From: Lachnospiraceae bacterium
GTDB lineage: Bacteria; Bacillota; Clostridia; Lachnospirales; Lachnospiraceae
NCBI GenBank assembly: GCA_902363835.1
Contig: CABJBM010000013.1
Span: 1 to 64,000, forward strand
Direction of reading: 5' to 3'
DNA length: 64,000 nucleotides
Shown in pieces: positions 52,099-60,819 of the stretch; position 1 is the first letter of the stretch; the number at the start of each line of letters is the position of its first letter. The translations under genes and the position numbers were made by a program. The notes beneath the pieces are model-generated. The model did not search any database and was not told the origin of the DNA. It saw nothing but the letters and a program-made list of their open reading frames with translations.

Positions 52099-53487
52099 TC
52101 ATTTTCCCAATTCCCTTATTCCCTTGCAGGCCTCCACAAAACGCTTTGGCAGCTCAGGGTTGGAAGGGTAATAAAAATGAGGGAAACCAGCCAGCAGATT
52201 GCCTTTCCCATGAACGCAGTCCCAGCTTTTTTTCCTGCCTGGTTTTTTTGCCTCCATATAAGTCCCGTTGTTTGTGCTGTCCCAATAGTGAAATTCATGT
52301 CCCCTGATGGACTCTCCCTTTTTTAACAGTAAGGTATCCTCTCTGGGAAACACCTCAATATAACCGAACCGCAGCAAACGTTCTGTTGGAAACACACTTC
52401 CGTCTATGACACCGGCCATGGAATAGGTTTTATGATCTTTTGTTTCAAGCTGGTCATGGAGATACATAAATCCTCCGCACTCAGCCAGTATGGGAAGGCC
52501 GCGCTTCCAAGCTTTTTTTATTTCCAGGAGCATGGATTTATTTTCCGACAGCTCCCGGCCGTAAAGCTCCGGATATCCTCCGCCAAGTAAAAGGCCGCAG
52601 ATGCCGGAAGGCAGGTTTTTATCGTGCAAAGGACTAAAAGGGATAAGCCTTGCTCCCATTTCTTCAAGAAGCTTTAAATTCTCCTGATAGTAAAAACAGA
52701 AAGCCTCATCAAGGGCCAGCCCTATGAGCACCTCTTTCTCCGGTGCAGTCCGGGAAATCCGTCCCTTTGATCCCTCATGAGAAGGCGGCAGAGGATTGGC
52801 ATCCCGGGCCAGCTTTAAAAGACCCTCTAAGTCTATTGTGGATTCCAGGGTCATGGCAAGCTGATCAAGCTGGTCTTTCAGCCCCTTTAATTCTCCCGGA
52901 AGCACCAGGCCCAGGTGCCGGCTGCCAAAAGATCCTTCCTCACATTCCGGTAAATATCCGTAAACCTTCACTCCCAGTTCCTCCATCACCGGTGTCAGCC
53001 GCTTTGCCATGACAGAAGACGTGCGGTTTAAAATCACGCCCTTTATATGGCTGTTCTTCCTGTATTCTAAAAAGCCTTTCACCACTGCTGCCAGGGACAG
53101 GCTGGCGCCTTTGCAGTCTAACACCAATACTACCGGTGCATCCAGGGCGCATGCCACCTGATAAGAGCTTGCCTGGGTGGTATCTCCCCCTACTCCGTCA
53201 TAATACCCCATGACCCCTTCAATGACGGAAATCCCGGCTCCCTTGGCCTGATCTAAAAACTGGTCCCTGACCTGCTCCTCCTCCAGGAAAAAAGTATCCA
53301 GATTTCCGCCCTCAATGTTAAGCACGTACTTGTGGAACATGGGATCAATATAATCCGGGCCGCATTTAAAGGACCGGCAGGACAGCTTTCTTAAGAGAAA
53401 TGCGTTTAAAAGCCCGCAGGTCATCATGGTTTTTCCGCTGCCGCTTTTAGGAGCTGCAATCATGAACCTTGGATAGGAATTACTCAA
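52099..53487 (-). CDS. cbiA: Cobyrinic acid a,c-diamide synthase (CbiA/CobB)
   Basis: ATP- and glutamine-dependent amidase for side chains a and c of cobyrinic acid; 462 residues from TTG 53487. Features are IAAPKSGSGKTMMTCGL (P-loop), KCGPDYIDPMFH, VIEGVMGYYDG and the glutamine amidotransferase part with GGGYPELYGREL and AECGGFMYLHDQL (Cys about 337). The TTG start has GGGAGG 6-7 bases upstream and overlaps cbiT by 8 bases; the ATG at 53523 has no ribosome site and would overlap by 44. Confidence 0.94.
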   Translation of the reverse strand: MSNSYPRFMIAAPKSGSGKTMMTCGLLNAFLLRKLSCRSFKCGPDYIDPMFHKYVLNIEGGNLDTFFLEEEQVRDQFLDQAKGAGISVIEGVMGYYDGVGGDTTQASSYQVACALDAPVVLVLDCKGASLSLAAVVKGFLEYRKNSHIKGVILNRTSSVMAKRLTPVMEELGVKVYGYLPECEEGSFGSRHLGLVLPGELKGLKDQLDQLAMTLESTIDLEGLLKLARDANPLPPSHEGSKGRISRTAPEKEVLIGLALDEAFCFYYQENLKLLEEMGARLIPFSPLHDKNLPSGICGLLLGGGYPELYGRELSENKSMLLEIKKAWKRGLPILAECGGFMYLHDQLETKDHKTYSMAGVIDGSVFPTERLLRFGYIEVFPREDTLLLKKGESIRGHEFHYWDSTNNGTYMEAKKPGRKKSWDCVHGKGNLLAGFPHFYYPSNPELPKRFVEACKGIRELGK

Positions 53488-54052
53488 GGAGATTCCTCCC
53501 TTCCCCTCCAAAGGAGACCACATACACCGGATTTTGTCCCATCATCAGATGATAAGCTCCTGCTTCCCTTCCTTTGGATATCTGCACCTGTACGAATTCT
53601 GCTATGATGGAATGCTTTTTCAGCCAGGAAAGAACTTCAGCCAGGGATTCCAGGGCAATTGCATTGATCACGATCCTGGCCCTTGGATTTTTTTCTAAAA
53701 CCAGGGAAATCACCTTGTCCATGGAGCCGGAGGTTCCTCCGATAAATACGTGGGAAGGAGCTTCAAGAGATGTTAATGCTTCAGGCGCAGCTCCTTCAAC
53801 GATTTCCAGCCGGTCTGCGCCGAATTTTTCCTTATTGGCCCTTATAAGTTCTATGGCTTCCGCCTTCTTTTCAATGGCATAGACCCGTCCTTTGGTGAGA
53901 TACCGGGACGCTTCTATGGATACGGAGCCGGTTCCCGCTCCTATATCGTACAGGATGGAATCCTGATCCAGTTCCAGCTTTGATATGGAAACAGCCCTGA
54001 CCTCGCTTTTTGTCATGGGTACATCTCCCCGGATAAATAGTTCATCTCTCAT
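53480..54052 (-). CDS. cbiT: Cobalt-precorrin-6B C15-methyltransferase/decarboxylase (CbiT)
   Basis: SAM-dependent Rossmann-fold methyltransferase of 190 residues, which methylates C15 and decarboxylates the C12 acetate side chain. It begins with RDELFIRGDVPMTKSEVRA, the typical CbiT start, followed by the SAM motif LYDIGAGTGSVSIEASR. VFIGGTSG is also conserved. The other half of the CobL reaction, CbiE, is fused to CbiJ in the preceding gene. TTAGGAGG precedes ATG 54052. Confidence 0.95.
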   Translation of the reverse strand: MRDELFIRGDVPMTKSEVRAVSISKLELDQDSILYDIGAGTGSVSIEASRYLTKGRVYAIEKKAEAIELIRANKEKFGADRLEIVEGAAPEALTSLEAPSHVFIGGTSGSMDKVISLVLEKNPRARIVINAIALESLAEVLSWLKKHSIIAEFVQVQISKGREAGAYHLMMGQNPVYVVSFGGEGRNLLE

Positions 54053-54095
54053 AAATTGCCTCCTAAGGAATCAAACGGATATTTTTCTTTTAACT

Positions 54096-55553
54096 TTATC
54101 TCTCAATCAATACGACCGACAATATATCAAACTCCAACTCTTCCAACTCTTCCGGCGTTCCAACGGTTATCCGTTCATCAGGATAGGAAAGCCGCTCGCC
54201 CACGGACAGCCGGGCTTTGTTAAACCCTTGTTCCTTAAGAGTGCAGCACAGACTTTTCACCGTATTGGTTTTGTCCAGAAGGGCAAATACCCTGGAATAA
54301 AGGGTCAATTCCTTTACAATATCCCAGGTACGGCCATGAAGACTTACAAGCTCCACATCCTCCCAGCTGGTTTTCAGCCTGGAACATAAGTAGGAAACCG
54401 ATGATATTCCCGGCAGAACCTCCAGGTCATACATCTGGCCCTGGGGCTCCGCCATCAATGCTTCCGCCATCTTTTTGGCCCCGCTGTAAAAGCCTGTATC
54501 ACCGGAATAGAGAATCCCGATCCTGGTGAATTCCCTGTGTTCCTCAAGCCAGGGAAGGATGTCCCTGCCGGTATAAAACGGCACTTTAACAGCATGGGAA
54601 ATTCCGGGAGAAATGCCGGAGAGCATCCGCTCCGCACCGAATATCACCTGGCATTGTTTTAATTCCTTCCAGGCCCTTACAGTCATCTGATCCTCTCCGC
54701 CCATGCCGGTTCCCATTAAAAACACCTTTCTCTTTTCAGGCTGTTTCCGGGGCTTTTGCATTGCCTGGCACAAATCCGTTTCCTTATAATCAGATAAAAG
54801 CTTCTTGGCATCCCTGACCGTGATTCCTTCTTCCTTTCCCGGACGTCCGATGACAACTGCGGTAATCCCGCATTCTGCTGCTGCCTCCATTTTTTCCGGA
54901 AATCCTCCCGCAGCTCCTGCTTCTTTTGTCACAAGACAGCTGATGTTATACTGCCTTATCATGGCCCGGTTCAGCTCAGCAGTAAAAGGTCCCTGCATTC
55001 CTATTAAATGCTTTCCCTTAAATCCCATCTGCTCACAGGCAGAGATTACGGACAGGGAAGGAAGCACTCTGGCATAAACCCGTTCCTCCCAGGAATCCAG
55101 GCTGGTAAAGGCGGAAAGCTCCTTGCTTCCCGTTGTGACAAGAAGATTTCCAGGTATGGTGTGCAAGGCATGGACCGCTTCCTCTAAGTCACTGACCCAA
55201 AGGACTTTCCCTTCCTGCCGGTTTTCCGGTTCCGGTCCCTGGGAAGATTCTCTTACGACCCTGTTGCAGGAAACCCCTGCCCTTTCACAGGCAGAGCGTA
55301 TGTTTTCACTTGCCAGGATTGCATAGGGGTGAGTGGCGTCAAATACAAGGGTGATGCCGTTTTGCTCTATAAACCGTTCCATCTCATGAGCATCCATGGG
55401 ACTTTCATGGATATGGAGGTACTTGCTCTCCAAAAGAACTTCCCTTCCGTATCCGGTGGCCACACTGACCCATGCATTTATCGCCTTTTCATGGCAGTAT
55501 TCCGCCAGAATCCTGCCTTCCGCAGTGCCGCCGAAAATCAGGACCCTACACAT
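54096..55553 (-). CDS. cbiJE: CbiJ-CbiE fusion: cobalt-precorrin-6A reductase and precorrin-6Y C5-methyltransferase
   Basis: Fused protein of 485 residues. Residues 1 to about 250 are CbiJ/CobK, the NADPH-dependent reductase (LIFGGTAEGRILAEYC at the start, DATHPYA, TTGSKEL, IGMQGPF, VTKEAGAAGG). Residues about 270-485 are CbiE, a tetrapyrrole methylase (VFLMGTGMGGEDQMTVRAW, LYSGDTGFYSGAKKM, LPGISSVSYLCSR). The two act in consecutive steps, so the fusion can channel a labile intermediate. It overlaps cbiH by 8 bases and is followed by cbiT. No frameshift was seen between the halves. Confidence 0.94.
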   Translation of the reverse strand: MCRVLIFGGTAEGRILAEYCHEKAINAWVSVATGYGREVLLESKYLHIHESPMDAHEMERFIEQNGITLVFDATHPYAILASENIRSACERAGVSCNRVVRESSQGPEPENRQEGKVLWVSDLEEAVHALHTIPGNLLVTTGSKELSAFTSLDSWEERVYARVLPSLSVISACEQMGFKGKHLIGMQGPFTAELNRAMIRQYNISCLVTKEAGAAGGFPEKMEAAAECGITAVVIGRPGKEEGITVRDAKKLLSDYKETDLCQAMQKPRKQPEKRKVFLMGTGMGGEDQMTVRAWKELKQCQVIFGAERMLSGISPGISHAVKVPFYTGRDILPWLEEHREFTRIGILYSGDTGFYSGAKKMAEALMAEPQGQMYDLEVLPGISSVSYLCSRLKTSWEDVELVSLHGRTWDIVKELTLYSRVFALLDKTNTVKSLCCTLKEQGFNKARLSVGERLSYPDERITVGTPEELEELEFDILSVVLIER

Positions 55554-56286
55554 TTTTATACCCCCTTGGCGTTACCATTCTGCCGTTTATTAATTTTGTC
55601 ATGGAATTTCCTATGAAAACGGTGGTAAACATATCTGTCTGGGTATCTCTTAAGCTTTCCAGAGTCATGACAGCCATTTCCTCCTCTTTCCTGCCGATAT
55701 TTTTTACGAGACCGCATACTGTTGACCGGCTTTTGTACTCCATGAGGATATCACAGGCCTTTTTTAAATAATCGGCCCGTTTTCTGCTGGAAGGATTATA
55801 AAGACAGATGATCATATCCGCCTGGGCGGAAGCCCTGAGCCTTTTTTCAATTAATCCCATTGGGGTCAGTAAGTCACTTAAGCTGATCACTGCAAAATCA
55901 TGGCCAAGAGGAGCGCCTAAAACAGCTCCGCCGCTTAAGGCTGCAGTCACTCCCGGTATGATCTCCATTTCCAGCCCTTCCTCTGACCGGGCCAACTCAA
56001 GAATCAGCCCGCTCATGCCGTAAACACCTGAATCTCCGCTGCATACCATGGCTACAGCTTTCCCCTTTTTCGCTTCGTCAATGGCCAGCTGACACCGTTC
56101 CTGTTCCCTGCGCATGGGGGTGGAAATCATCTCCTTACCGGGAAAATGCTCCTTGATCAGGTCTATGTATACAGTATACCCTACAATAACTTCACTTTTT
56201 TCCAGCGCCTTTACTGCCCTTATGGTCATATCCTCATAGGAACCCGGACCAATCCCTACTACGTAAAGCTTTCCTGATTTTGTCAT
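55546..56286 (-). CDS. cbiH: Cobalt-precorrin-3 C17-methyltransferase (CbiH/CobJ)
   Basis: Tetrapyrrole methylase of 246 residues that methylates C17 and helps ring contraction. KLYVVGIGPGSYEDMTIRA is the N-terminal SAM motif; CSGDSGVYGMSGLI and PGVTAALSGGAVLGAPLGHDFAVISLSD (ends as landmark) identify CbiH/CobJ. The C-terminus TVFIGNSMTK is also characteristic. It is 49 bases after cbiG and overlaps the fused cbiJE gene by 8 bases. Confidence 0.95.
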   Translation of the reverse strand: MTKSGKLYVVGIGPGSYEDMTIRAVKALEKSEVIVGYTVYIDLIKEHFPGKEMISTPMRREQERCQLAIDEAKKGKAVAMVCSGDSGVYGMSGLILELARSEEGLEMEIIPGVTAALSGGAVLGAPLGHDFAVISLSDLLTPMGLIEKRLRASAQADMIICLYNPSSRKRADYLKKACDILMEYKSRSTVCGLVKNIGRKEEEMAVMTLESLRDTQTDMFTTVFIGNSMTKLINGRMVTPRGYKNV

Positions 56287-56335
56287 AATTTGTCTCCTGA
56301 TAAATCAAGAGGATGTGCTTGCATATCCAGTTGAT

Positions 56336-57400
56336 TCATAAACTCACCTTCCAATCACGGACAGCTACAGCTGCCGTCACTCCCTCCGCCGCCTGTTTTC
56401 TTACCAGAAGCTTGCCGCCTCCCAGTTCCTTTACACAGGTAAGGGCCGCCCGTTCACATACATTATCCACTCCTGTGACCTGCTTTACAAAGGAAGAGGA
56501 AGAAAATTCCCCTTCTGTTTTTGCAAGCACTTCGGCAGGATAGGTATAAAAGGGAACTCCTTTTGCAGAAGCAAATTGGCAGATCCCCTGTTCTTCCTTC
56601 TTTATATCAATGCTGGCACATGCAGACAGGCCTTCAAAGGATAAATTCCATTCCTTAAAAGCCCGGTCCACAACCTTTTCTATGGTTTCAGCCGGGACCC
56701 CTTTTCTGCAGCCGATGCCCAGAACCAGAATCCTTGGAACCAGTTTTAAGGACTCTTTAAGCACCTCGTCCCTGGATCCCTCTTTTATGGTAATCCAAAG
56801 ATTTGTGCGGCAGGCTTCCCCCTGGATAAGCCCTGAAGGGAGTTCGCCTGAAACCGGAAAATCGCAGTGAAACCCTACGTTTTCCCCCTTGAGAATAGCT
56901 GAGGAAATCTCTTTGATCTTTTTTAATTCCGTAATGACCAGCCCCTGTTCCTTGGCAAACAAATCCACTGCAAATCTGCCGTGAATGTCCGTGGCAGTGG
57001 TAATGACCGCCTGGCCGCCTGCCATCTCTGCCAGACGCTCTGCCAGTTCATTGGCCCCTCCTAAGTGGCCGGATAAAAGGGAAATGGAAAACCGGCCCAT
57101 ATCGTCCATGACCACAACAGCCGGGTCCTCTGCCTTGCTCTTTATATAGGGTGCAATCGCCCGGACAGCGATACCTGCGGCTCCGATGAAAACAATTCCT
57201 TCCTTTTGGGAGAACTGCTCCCCTGTCCACTGTGACAGGGAGGTTGAAACAGGATTCAAAAGATTTCCGTCAGGACAAGATTTGAGAAGGGTCTCCGGCC
57301 CATATCCCTCACAGGGCTGTCCGGATTTTAAGAATTCTTTTACAAGTTTTACACAGAGCCTGGCTCCTGCCTCTGTAAAGCAGATAACGGAAAGCTTCAT
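56336..57400 (-). CDS. cbiG: Cobalt-precorrin-5A hydrolase (CbiG)
   Basis: Opens the lactone of cobalt-precorrin-5A and releases acetaldehyde, a step special to the anaerobic route. At 354 residues it has the CbiG N-terminal (FIGAAGIAVRAIAPYIKSKAEDPAVVV, landmark ends), middle (LLSGHLGGANELAERLA), and C-terminal CobE-like domain (VLGIGCRKGVPAETIEKVV, then ASIDIKKEEQGI). Its ATG overlaps the cbiF stop (ATGA), indicating coupled translation. Confidence 0.95.
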   Translation of the reverse strand: MKLSVICFTEAGARLCVKLVKEFLKSGQPCEGYGPETLLKSCPDGNLLNPVSTSLSQWTGEQFSQKEGIVFIGAAGIAVRAIAPYIKSKAEDPAVVVMDDMGRFSISLLSGHLGGANELAERLAEMAGGQAVITTATDIHGRFAVDLFAKEQGLVITELKKIKEISSAILKGENVGFHCDFPVSGELPSGLIQGEACRTNLWITIKEGSRDEVLKESLKLVPRILVLGIGCRKGVPAETIEKVVDRAFKEWNLSFEGLSACASIDIKKEEQGICQFASAKGVPFYTYPAEVLAKTEGEFSSSSFVKQVTGVDNVCERAALTCVKELGGGKLLVRKQAAEGVTAAVAVRDWKVSL

Positions 57401-58164
57401 CCCTTTTCCCCCGTTCCTTTCCGGTATTCTGTGGTAAAAACCGGGTCATAAAGCCTGGAACGCTCATACCTGTTCTGGGCCACCGCATTGCCCACAACAA
57501 TCAGAGCTGTCTTTTTTATATTCTCCCGTCTGGCGCTGGCGCATAAGCTTTCCACCGTACAGATTACAGTCTTTTCTTCCTCCCAGGTAGCTTTATAGAC
57601 AATGGCTGCGGGAGTATCCGGAAGGTAACCGCCTTTTATTAATTCCTCAGACAGCTCCTCCAGCATTCCTGTACTTAAAAAGATCACCATAGTGGCTTCA
57701 TGGGCAGCAAAGGAAGCAATGGATTCCCGCTCCGGTACAGGCGTTCTGCCTGCCATCCGGGTGATAATTACGCTTTGGGTCACATTGGGAAGGGTATATT
57801 CCATCTTAAGGGAAGAAGCTGCTCCGCAAAAAGAGCTGACTCCCGGACATACGTCATAAGTGATTCCCCTATCCTCCAGGGCATCCATCTGTTCTCTTAT
57901 GGCACCATAAATACAGGGATCTCCGGTATGAAGCCTGACCGTTGTCTTTCCTTCCAGTTCCGCTTTCTCCATAACGGCGATCACTTCCTCAAGGGTCATT
58001 TTGGCGCTGTCATAAACCTGGCACTGTACCTTTCTGTTTTCTAAAAGGGCAGGGTTTACCAAAGAGCCTGCATAAATGATCACATCCGCCTTTTCCAGCA
58101 GCTCTTTGCCTCTTACTGTAATTAAGTCCGGCGCTCCCGGACCTGCTCCAACGATATGTATCAT
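57397..58164 (-). CDS. cbiF: Cobalt-precorrin-4 C11-methyltransferase (CbiF/CobM)
   Basis: Tetrapyrrole methylase of 255 residues acting on C11. MIHIVGAGPGAPDLITVRG is the SAM motif, VIIYAGSLVNP and LHTGDPCIYGAIREQMD are CbiF-specific, and PGVSSFCGAASSLKMEYTLP follows. Two bases separate it from cbiL and it overlaps cbiG by 4. The assignment is secure among the methylases by these motifs. Confidence 0.96.
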   Translation of the reverse strand: MIHIVGAGPGAPDLITVRGKELLEKADVIIYAGSLVNPALLENRKVQCQVYDSAKMTLEEVIAVMEKAELEGKTTVRLHTGDPCIYGAIREQMDALEDRGITYDVCPGVSSFCGAASSLKMEYTLPNVTQSVIITRMAGRTPVPERESIASFAAHEATMVIFLSTGMLEELSEELIKGGYLPDTPAAIVYKATWEEEKTVICTVESLCASARRENIKKTALIVVGNAVAQNRYERSRLYDPVFTTEYRKGTGEKG

Positions 58165-58166
58165 AA

Positions 58167-58844
58167 TTACCTCACAATCACCAAAGAATAATAGCCGGCA
58201 TCCTCCGGAATCTCCTCCAAAGACTCATAGATCCGTTCATCCGGCATTCCGCAATTTTCCACCATCATAACCCTTGCCCCGCATTTTCTCAGTTCTTCTT
58301 TAACCGTTCCCATTTGCCTTCCTGCCTTCATAAGCACTTTTACTCCCGGAAGTTTTAAAGCCTCCTTTACCTGGTAAGAGGCCGGTATGATATGAAGTTC
58401 CTCTGCCCCTGATACAAGGGGAATTCCAAGTCTTGCCGCCACCGCACAGAAAGAGGGAATTCCGCTTTCCAGGCGGGTATTATAACCTTCCTTCCAAAGC
58501 CGTTCCATAAGATAGGTGAAGGTGGAATAAATGCTTACATCTCCAAGAGTGATAAATCCCACGTCCTCTCCCCTGTCCAGATACTCCATTACAGTTCCGG
58601 CCGCCAGGTCATGGCTTTCTTTCAGCACAGTTTCATCCTTTGTCATTGGCATGTGCAGATAAAGGCATTCCTTTTCCTCTATTTCCGGCACTGCCTGTCT
58701 GGCGATCTGATACGCCGTACACTGTTCTTTATTTTTATGGGGAATGGCAATGACCTTTAATTCTCTGATCCTTTTTACCGCTTTTAATGTCATAAGCTCC
58801 GGATCTCCCGGTCCTACTCCGATCCCGTACATGATTCCAGCCAT
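58167..58844 (-). CDS. cbiL: Cobalt-precorrin-2 C20-methyltransferase (CbiL/CobI)
   Basis: Tetrapyrrole methylase of 225 residues and the entry point from (cobalt-)precorrin-2. YGIGVGPGDPELMTLKAVKRI is the SAM motif (landmark), VGFITLGDVSIYSTFTYL and ESGIPSFCAVAARLGIPLVSG follow, all typical of CbiL. The first ATG (58844) is used; a second four codons later is possible. It lies 3 bases after cbiD. Confidence 0.95.
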   Translation of the reverse strand: MAGIMYGIGVGPGDPELMTLKAVKRIRELKVIAIPHKNKEQCTAYQIARQAVPEIEEKECLYLHMPMTKDETVLKESHDLAAGTVMEYLDRGEDVGFITLGDVSIYSTFTYLMERLWKEGYNTRLESGIPSFCAVAARLGIPLVSGAEELHIIPASYQVKEALKLPGVKVLMKAGRQMGTVKEELRKCGARVMMVENCGMPDERIYESLEEIPEDAGYYSLVIVR

Positions 58845-58847
58845 TGT

Positions 58848-60041
58848 TTACTCCTCCTGTTCTTTCCGTCCGGCCGCTGCCTCGGAAAACAGCCTGATAA
58901 GCTCCGTAGCTTTGCGGCTCATTCCAAGTATACCGTACATTGTGGAAAATGTCACCACTTCCACCTCTGCCCCCCCTGACCAAAGAGTCATGTATCCCCT
59001 GATCCTGTTAACCGTATCCTCCATGACAGGCTCAAGGATCCCATGGCTCTTAAGGATGCCCGCGGCCTCCTCCATGGTGTTGGCTCCTAAAATTTTATCT
59101 TTTAACCCGTTTTCTTCCCCTGAAAAAGGGGCGGTACAATCCCATAATATTTCCATACGGCGATCCCCATATTTGGAATGGGTATTAGGCACTCCTCCTG
59201 CCACCTTGATCAATTTCCCAATATGTCCTGCAAACAGGATCCGGTGAAATCCTTCCTCACCGGCCGCTTTTAAAGCTTTCTCAATAAAATTGCTGCAGGT
59301 CACCCCATCCTTTAGGTCAAGGCCAAGGGTTTCCTGTATAAACGCTTCCCCATAATTTCCCGGAACCAGGATCACCTGTTTCATTCCTGTCACAGCCTTC
59401 ATATGTAATTCCAGACCTATGGTGGCGATCAGCGCCTCTTCACTCATGGGCTTTACAATTCCTGTGGTTCCCAGGATGGAAAGTCCGCCTTCAATTCCAA
59501 GCCTGGGATTAAAGGTCTTTTCCGCCAGTTTTTTCCCTTCCGGCATCCAGATGGTGATTGTTAAAGAACCGTCAAAGCCCGCCTCTTTTCTGGCCTCCTC
59601 CACTCCGCCAAATATCATGTCCCTGGGGACAGGGTTAATGGCCGGCATTCCCACCGGACAGGATAACCCCGGCTTTGTCACCCAGCCGATCCCCTCGCCG
59701 GCAGTGAGAAAAAGGGGACCTTTTCCCTCTTTTCCTTCCCTACGGTAAATTCCCCGGGCTTGTCCTTCCCTGTTTCCGTCAGAATATTGAACCGAGGCAA
59801 ACACCATGGCCTGGTGGGTCACATCAGGATCATCTCCTGCATCCTTTTTAACGGCGCACACCGCCTTTTCCTGTTTCAGGACAACATGAAAAAGAGGAAG
59901 ATCAGCCGACCTTCCTTTTGGCATCATAAGCTTCATATGTTGTAATTTACCCCCGGTAAGCAGCATGACCGCCGCTGCCTTGGCAGCAACAGCGGCACAA
60001 GTCCCCGTGGTGAATCCGCTTCTTAATTCCTGTTTCTCCAT
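58848..60041 (-). CDS. cbiD: Cobalt-precorrin-5B C1-methyltransferase (CbiD)
   Basis: SAM-dependent C1-methyltransferase of the anaerobic route, 397 residues. LRSGFTTGTCAAVAAKAAA is the CbiD hallmark at the N-terminus, followed by DDPDVTH, TAGEGIGWVTKPGL and AINPVPRDMI. ILGTTGIVKPMSEEA and FAGHIGKLIKVAGGVPNTHS lie in the second half. ATG 60041 has AGGAAG directly upstream; the longer frame to 60077 lies in the leader repeat. It is the first gene of the main corrin operon, behind a promoter at 60114-60142. Confidence 0.96.
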   Translation of the reverse strand: MEKQELRSGFTTGTCAAVAAKAAAVMLLTGGKLQHMKLMMPKGRSADLPLFHVVLKQEKAVCAVKKDAGDDPDVTHQAMVFASVQYSDGNREGQARGIYRREGKEGKGPLFLTAGEGIGWVTKPGLSCPVGMPAINPVPRDMIFGGVEEARKEAGFDGSLTITIWMPEGKKLAEKTFNPRLGIEGGLSILGTTGIVKPMSEEALIATIGLELHMKAVTGMKQVILVPGNYGEAFIQETLGLDLKDGVTCSNFIEKALKAAGEEGFHRILFAGHIGKLIKVAGGVPNTHSKYGDRRMEILWDCTAPFSGEENGLKDKILGANTMEEAAGILKSHGILEPVMEDTVNRIRGYMTLWSGGAEVEVVTFSTMYGILGMSRKATELIRLFSEAAAGRKEQEE

Positions 60042-60052
60042 CTTCCTGCATC

Positions 60053-60101
60053 TTTCCTGCCCATGGATTCCGGGCATAAAAGGATGCCTGTAAGGCCTTC
60101 C
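60053..60101 (-). repeat. GGGCATAAAGG hairpin motif, copy 2 (cbiD leader)
   Basis: On the minus strand: a small hairpin with GGCC/GGCA-type arms, CCTTTTATGCCC, GGAATCCATGGGCAGGAAAGA, then the cbiD ribosome site. The tail closely matches the sequence before the cobU-like gene (4236-4281), including GGCAGGAAAGA. It lies in the transcribed leader of the operon. Confidence 0.5.
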
Positions 60102-60113
60102 TCTTTGAAGTAC

Positions 60114-60142
60114 ATTATAAAAGATTTTCCCTTAAGGCGCAA
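60114..60142 (-). promoter_or_regulatory. Promoter of the cbiD-cobU operon
   Basis: TTGCGC (60137-60142) and a perfect TATAAT (60114-60119) are 17 bases apart on the minus strand. Transcription would start near 60107, giving a leader of about 66 bases, too short for a cobalamin riboswitch. Confidence 0.7.
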
Positions 60143-60161
60143 GAAAATTTCCGACTTTTCC

Positions 60162-60212
60162 TCTCTTGTACCCACTCTTTCCGGGCATAAAGGGATACCT
60201 GCAAGGTATCTC
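60162..60212 (-). terminator. Terminator-like hairpin after the spore protein gene (motif copy 3)
   Basis: GCATAAGGAGATACC, starting at the last codon and stop of the spore gene, pairs with GGTATCCCTTTATGC around a 5-base loop, with one mismatch and one G-U pair. It shares CCTTTATGCCC with the motif copies at 4236 and 60053. A short TTT run makes it a moderate terminator. Confidence 0.6.
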
Positions 60213-60213
60213 C

Positions 60214-60435
60214 TTATGCTTCTACCTCATTTTCCAGAGCATCTTTCTTCATTTCTCTTTTTCTTTTTGTAATCAGTCCCCCGATCCGTCCGCTTTCCTT
60301 TGCGCTGAGACTGCGCCATCCACTTTGTATCACCTTATCACCAAGACCAAGCTCTGTAGCGATTTCAAATTTAAGTACTTCCTCCGGCTTCATGTTGCGA
60401 GGATCAAATGGTTCGTTTTTCTTTCCCTTTGACAT
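60214..60435 (-). CDS. Small acid-soluble spore protein, alpha/beta type
   Basis: Protein of 73 residues that coats and protects DNA in spores. The core is FDPRNMKPEEVLKFEIATELG, then WRSLSAKESGRIGGLITKRK, which is the clostridial alpha/beta SASP pattern; the E-I/E-L pair near EIATELG is where germination protease usually cuts. AAAGGAGATG precedes the ATG. A CATACT sequence about 30 bases upstream might be a sporulation sigma -10, but this is uncertain. The gene shows that the organism forms spores. It is not part of the B12 operon functionally. Confidence 0.93.
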   Translation of the reverse strand: MSKGKKNEPFDPRNMKPEEVLKFEIATELGLGDKVIQSGWRSLSAKESGRIGGLITKRKREMKKDALENEVEA

Positions 60436-60521
60436 ATCTTTACATCTCCTTTTCTTAAATCTAAAGAGAGTATGCCCGCTGGCAGAAGAATTAAACGTAA
60501 ATCTTTTCCAGTATTTACAAA

Positions 60522-60547
60522 AGAAAAAGCAAGCTTAAACGGCCTGC
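60522..60547 (-). terminator. Terminator of the PspC/PadR envelope operon
   Basis: GCAGGC and GCTTGC (with one G-U pair) around a 7-base loop, followed on the minus strand by TTTTTCTTTT, 25 bases after the stop of the small PspC gene. Confidence 0.75.
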
Positions 60548-60572
60548 CTTTCCTTTATCTGCAAATTCTCTT

Positions 60573-60761
60573 TTATCGTCTGGGAATAATGATCGCTGCA
60601 ATAAAATAGGCCACAATACCTGTGCCTGAGCAGGCAAGCACTGCCCATAAAAGCCGGATGATGGTAGCATCCACGTTAAAATACTCCGCAATTCCTCCGC
60701 ATACCCCACAAAGCATTTTATCCGTATCGGAACGGTATAATTTCTTTTGATTATCTTCCAT
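60573..60761 (-). CDS. Small PspC-domain protein
   Basis: Protein of 62 residues: KKLYRSDTDKMLCGVCGGIAEYFNVD then one or two membrane helices (LLWAVLACSGTGIVAYFIAAIIIP). This is the minimal PspC domain common in Firmicutes. AAAGGAG precedes ATG 60761; the frame to 60830 overlaps the neighbouring gene. A second PspC protein is encoded at 62822, at the other end of the same operon. The role is probably membrane-stress related, by family only. Confidence 0.88.
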   Translation of the reverse strand: MEDNQKKLYRSDTDKMLCGVCGGIAEYFNVDATIIRLLWAVLACSGTGIVAYFIAAIIIPRR

Positions 60762-60819
60762 TTTTGTATCTCCTTTCAGTCCTTTGATCTGTGAAATCTG
60801 CGCCTTCCCATAAATCACA

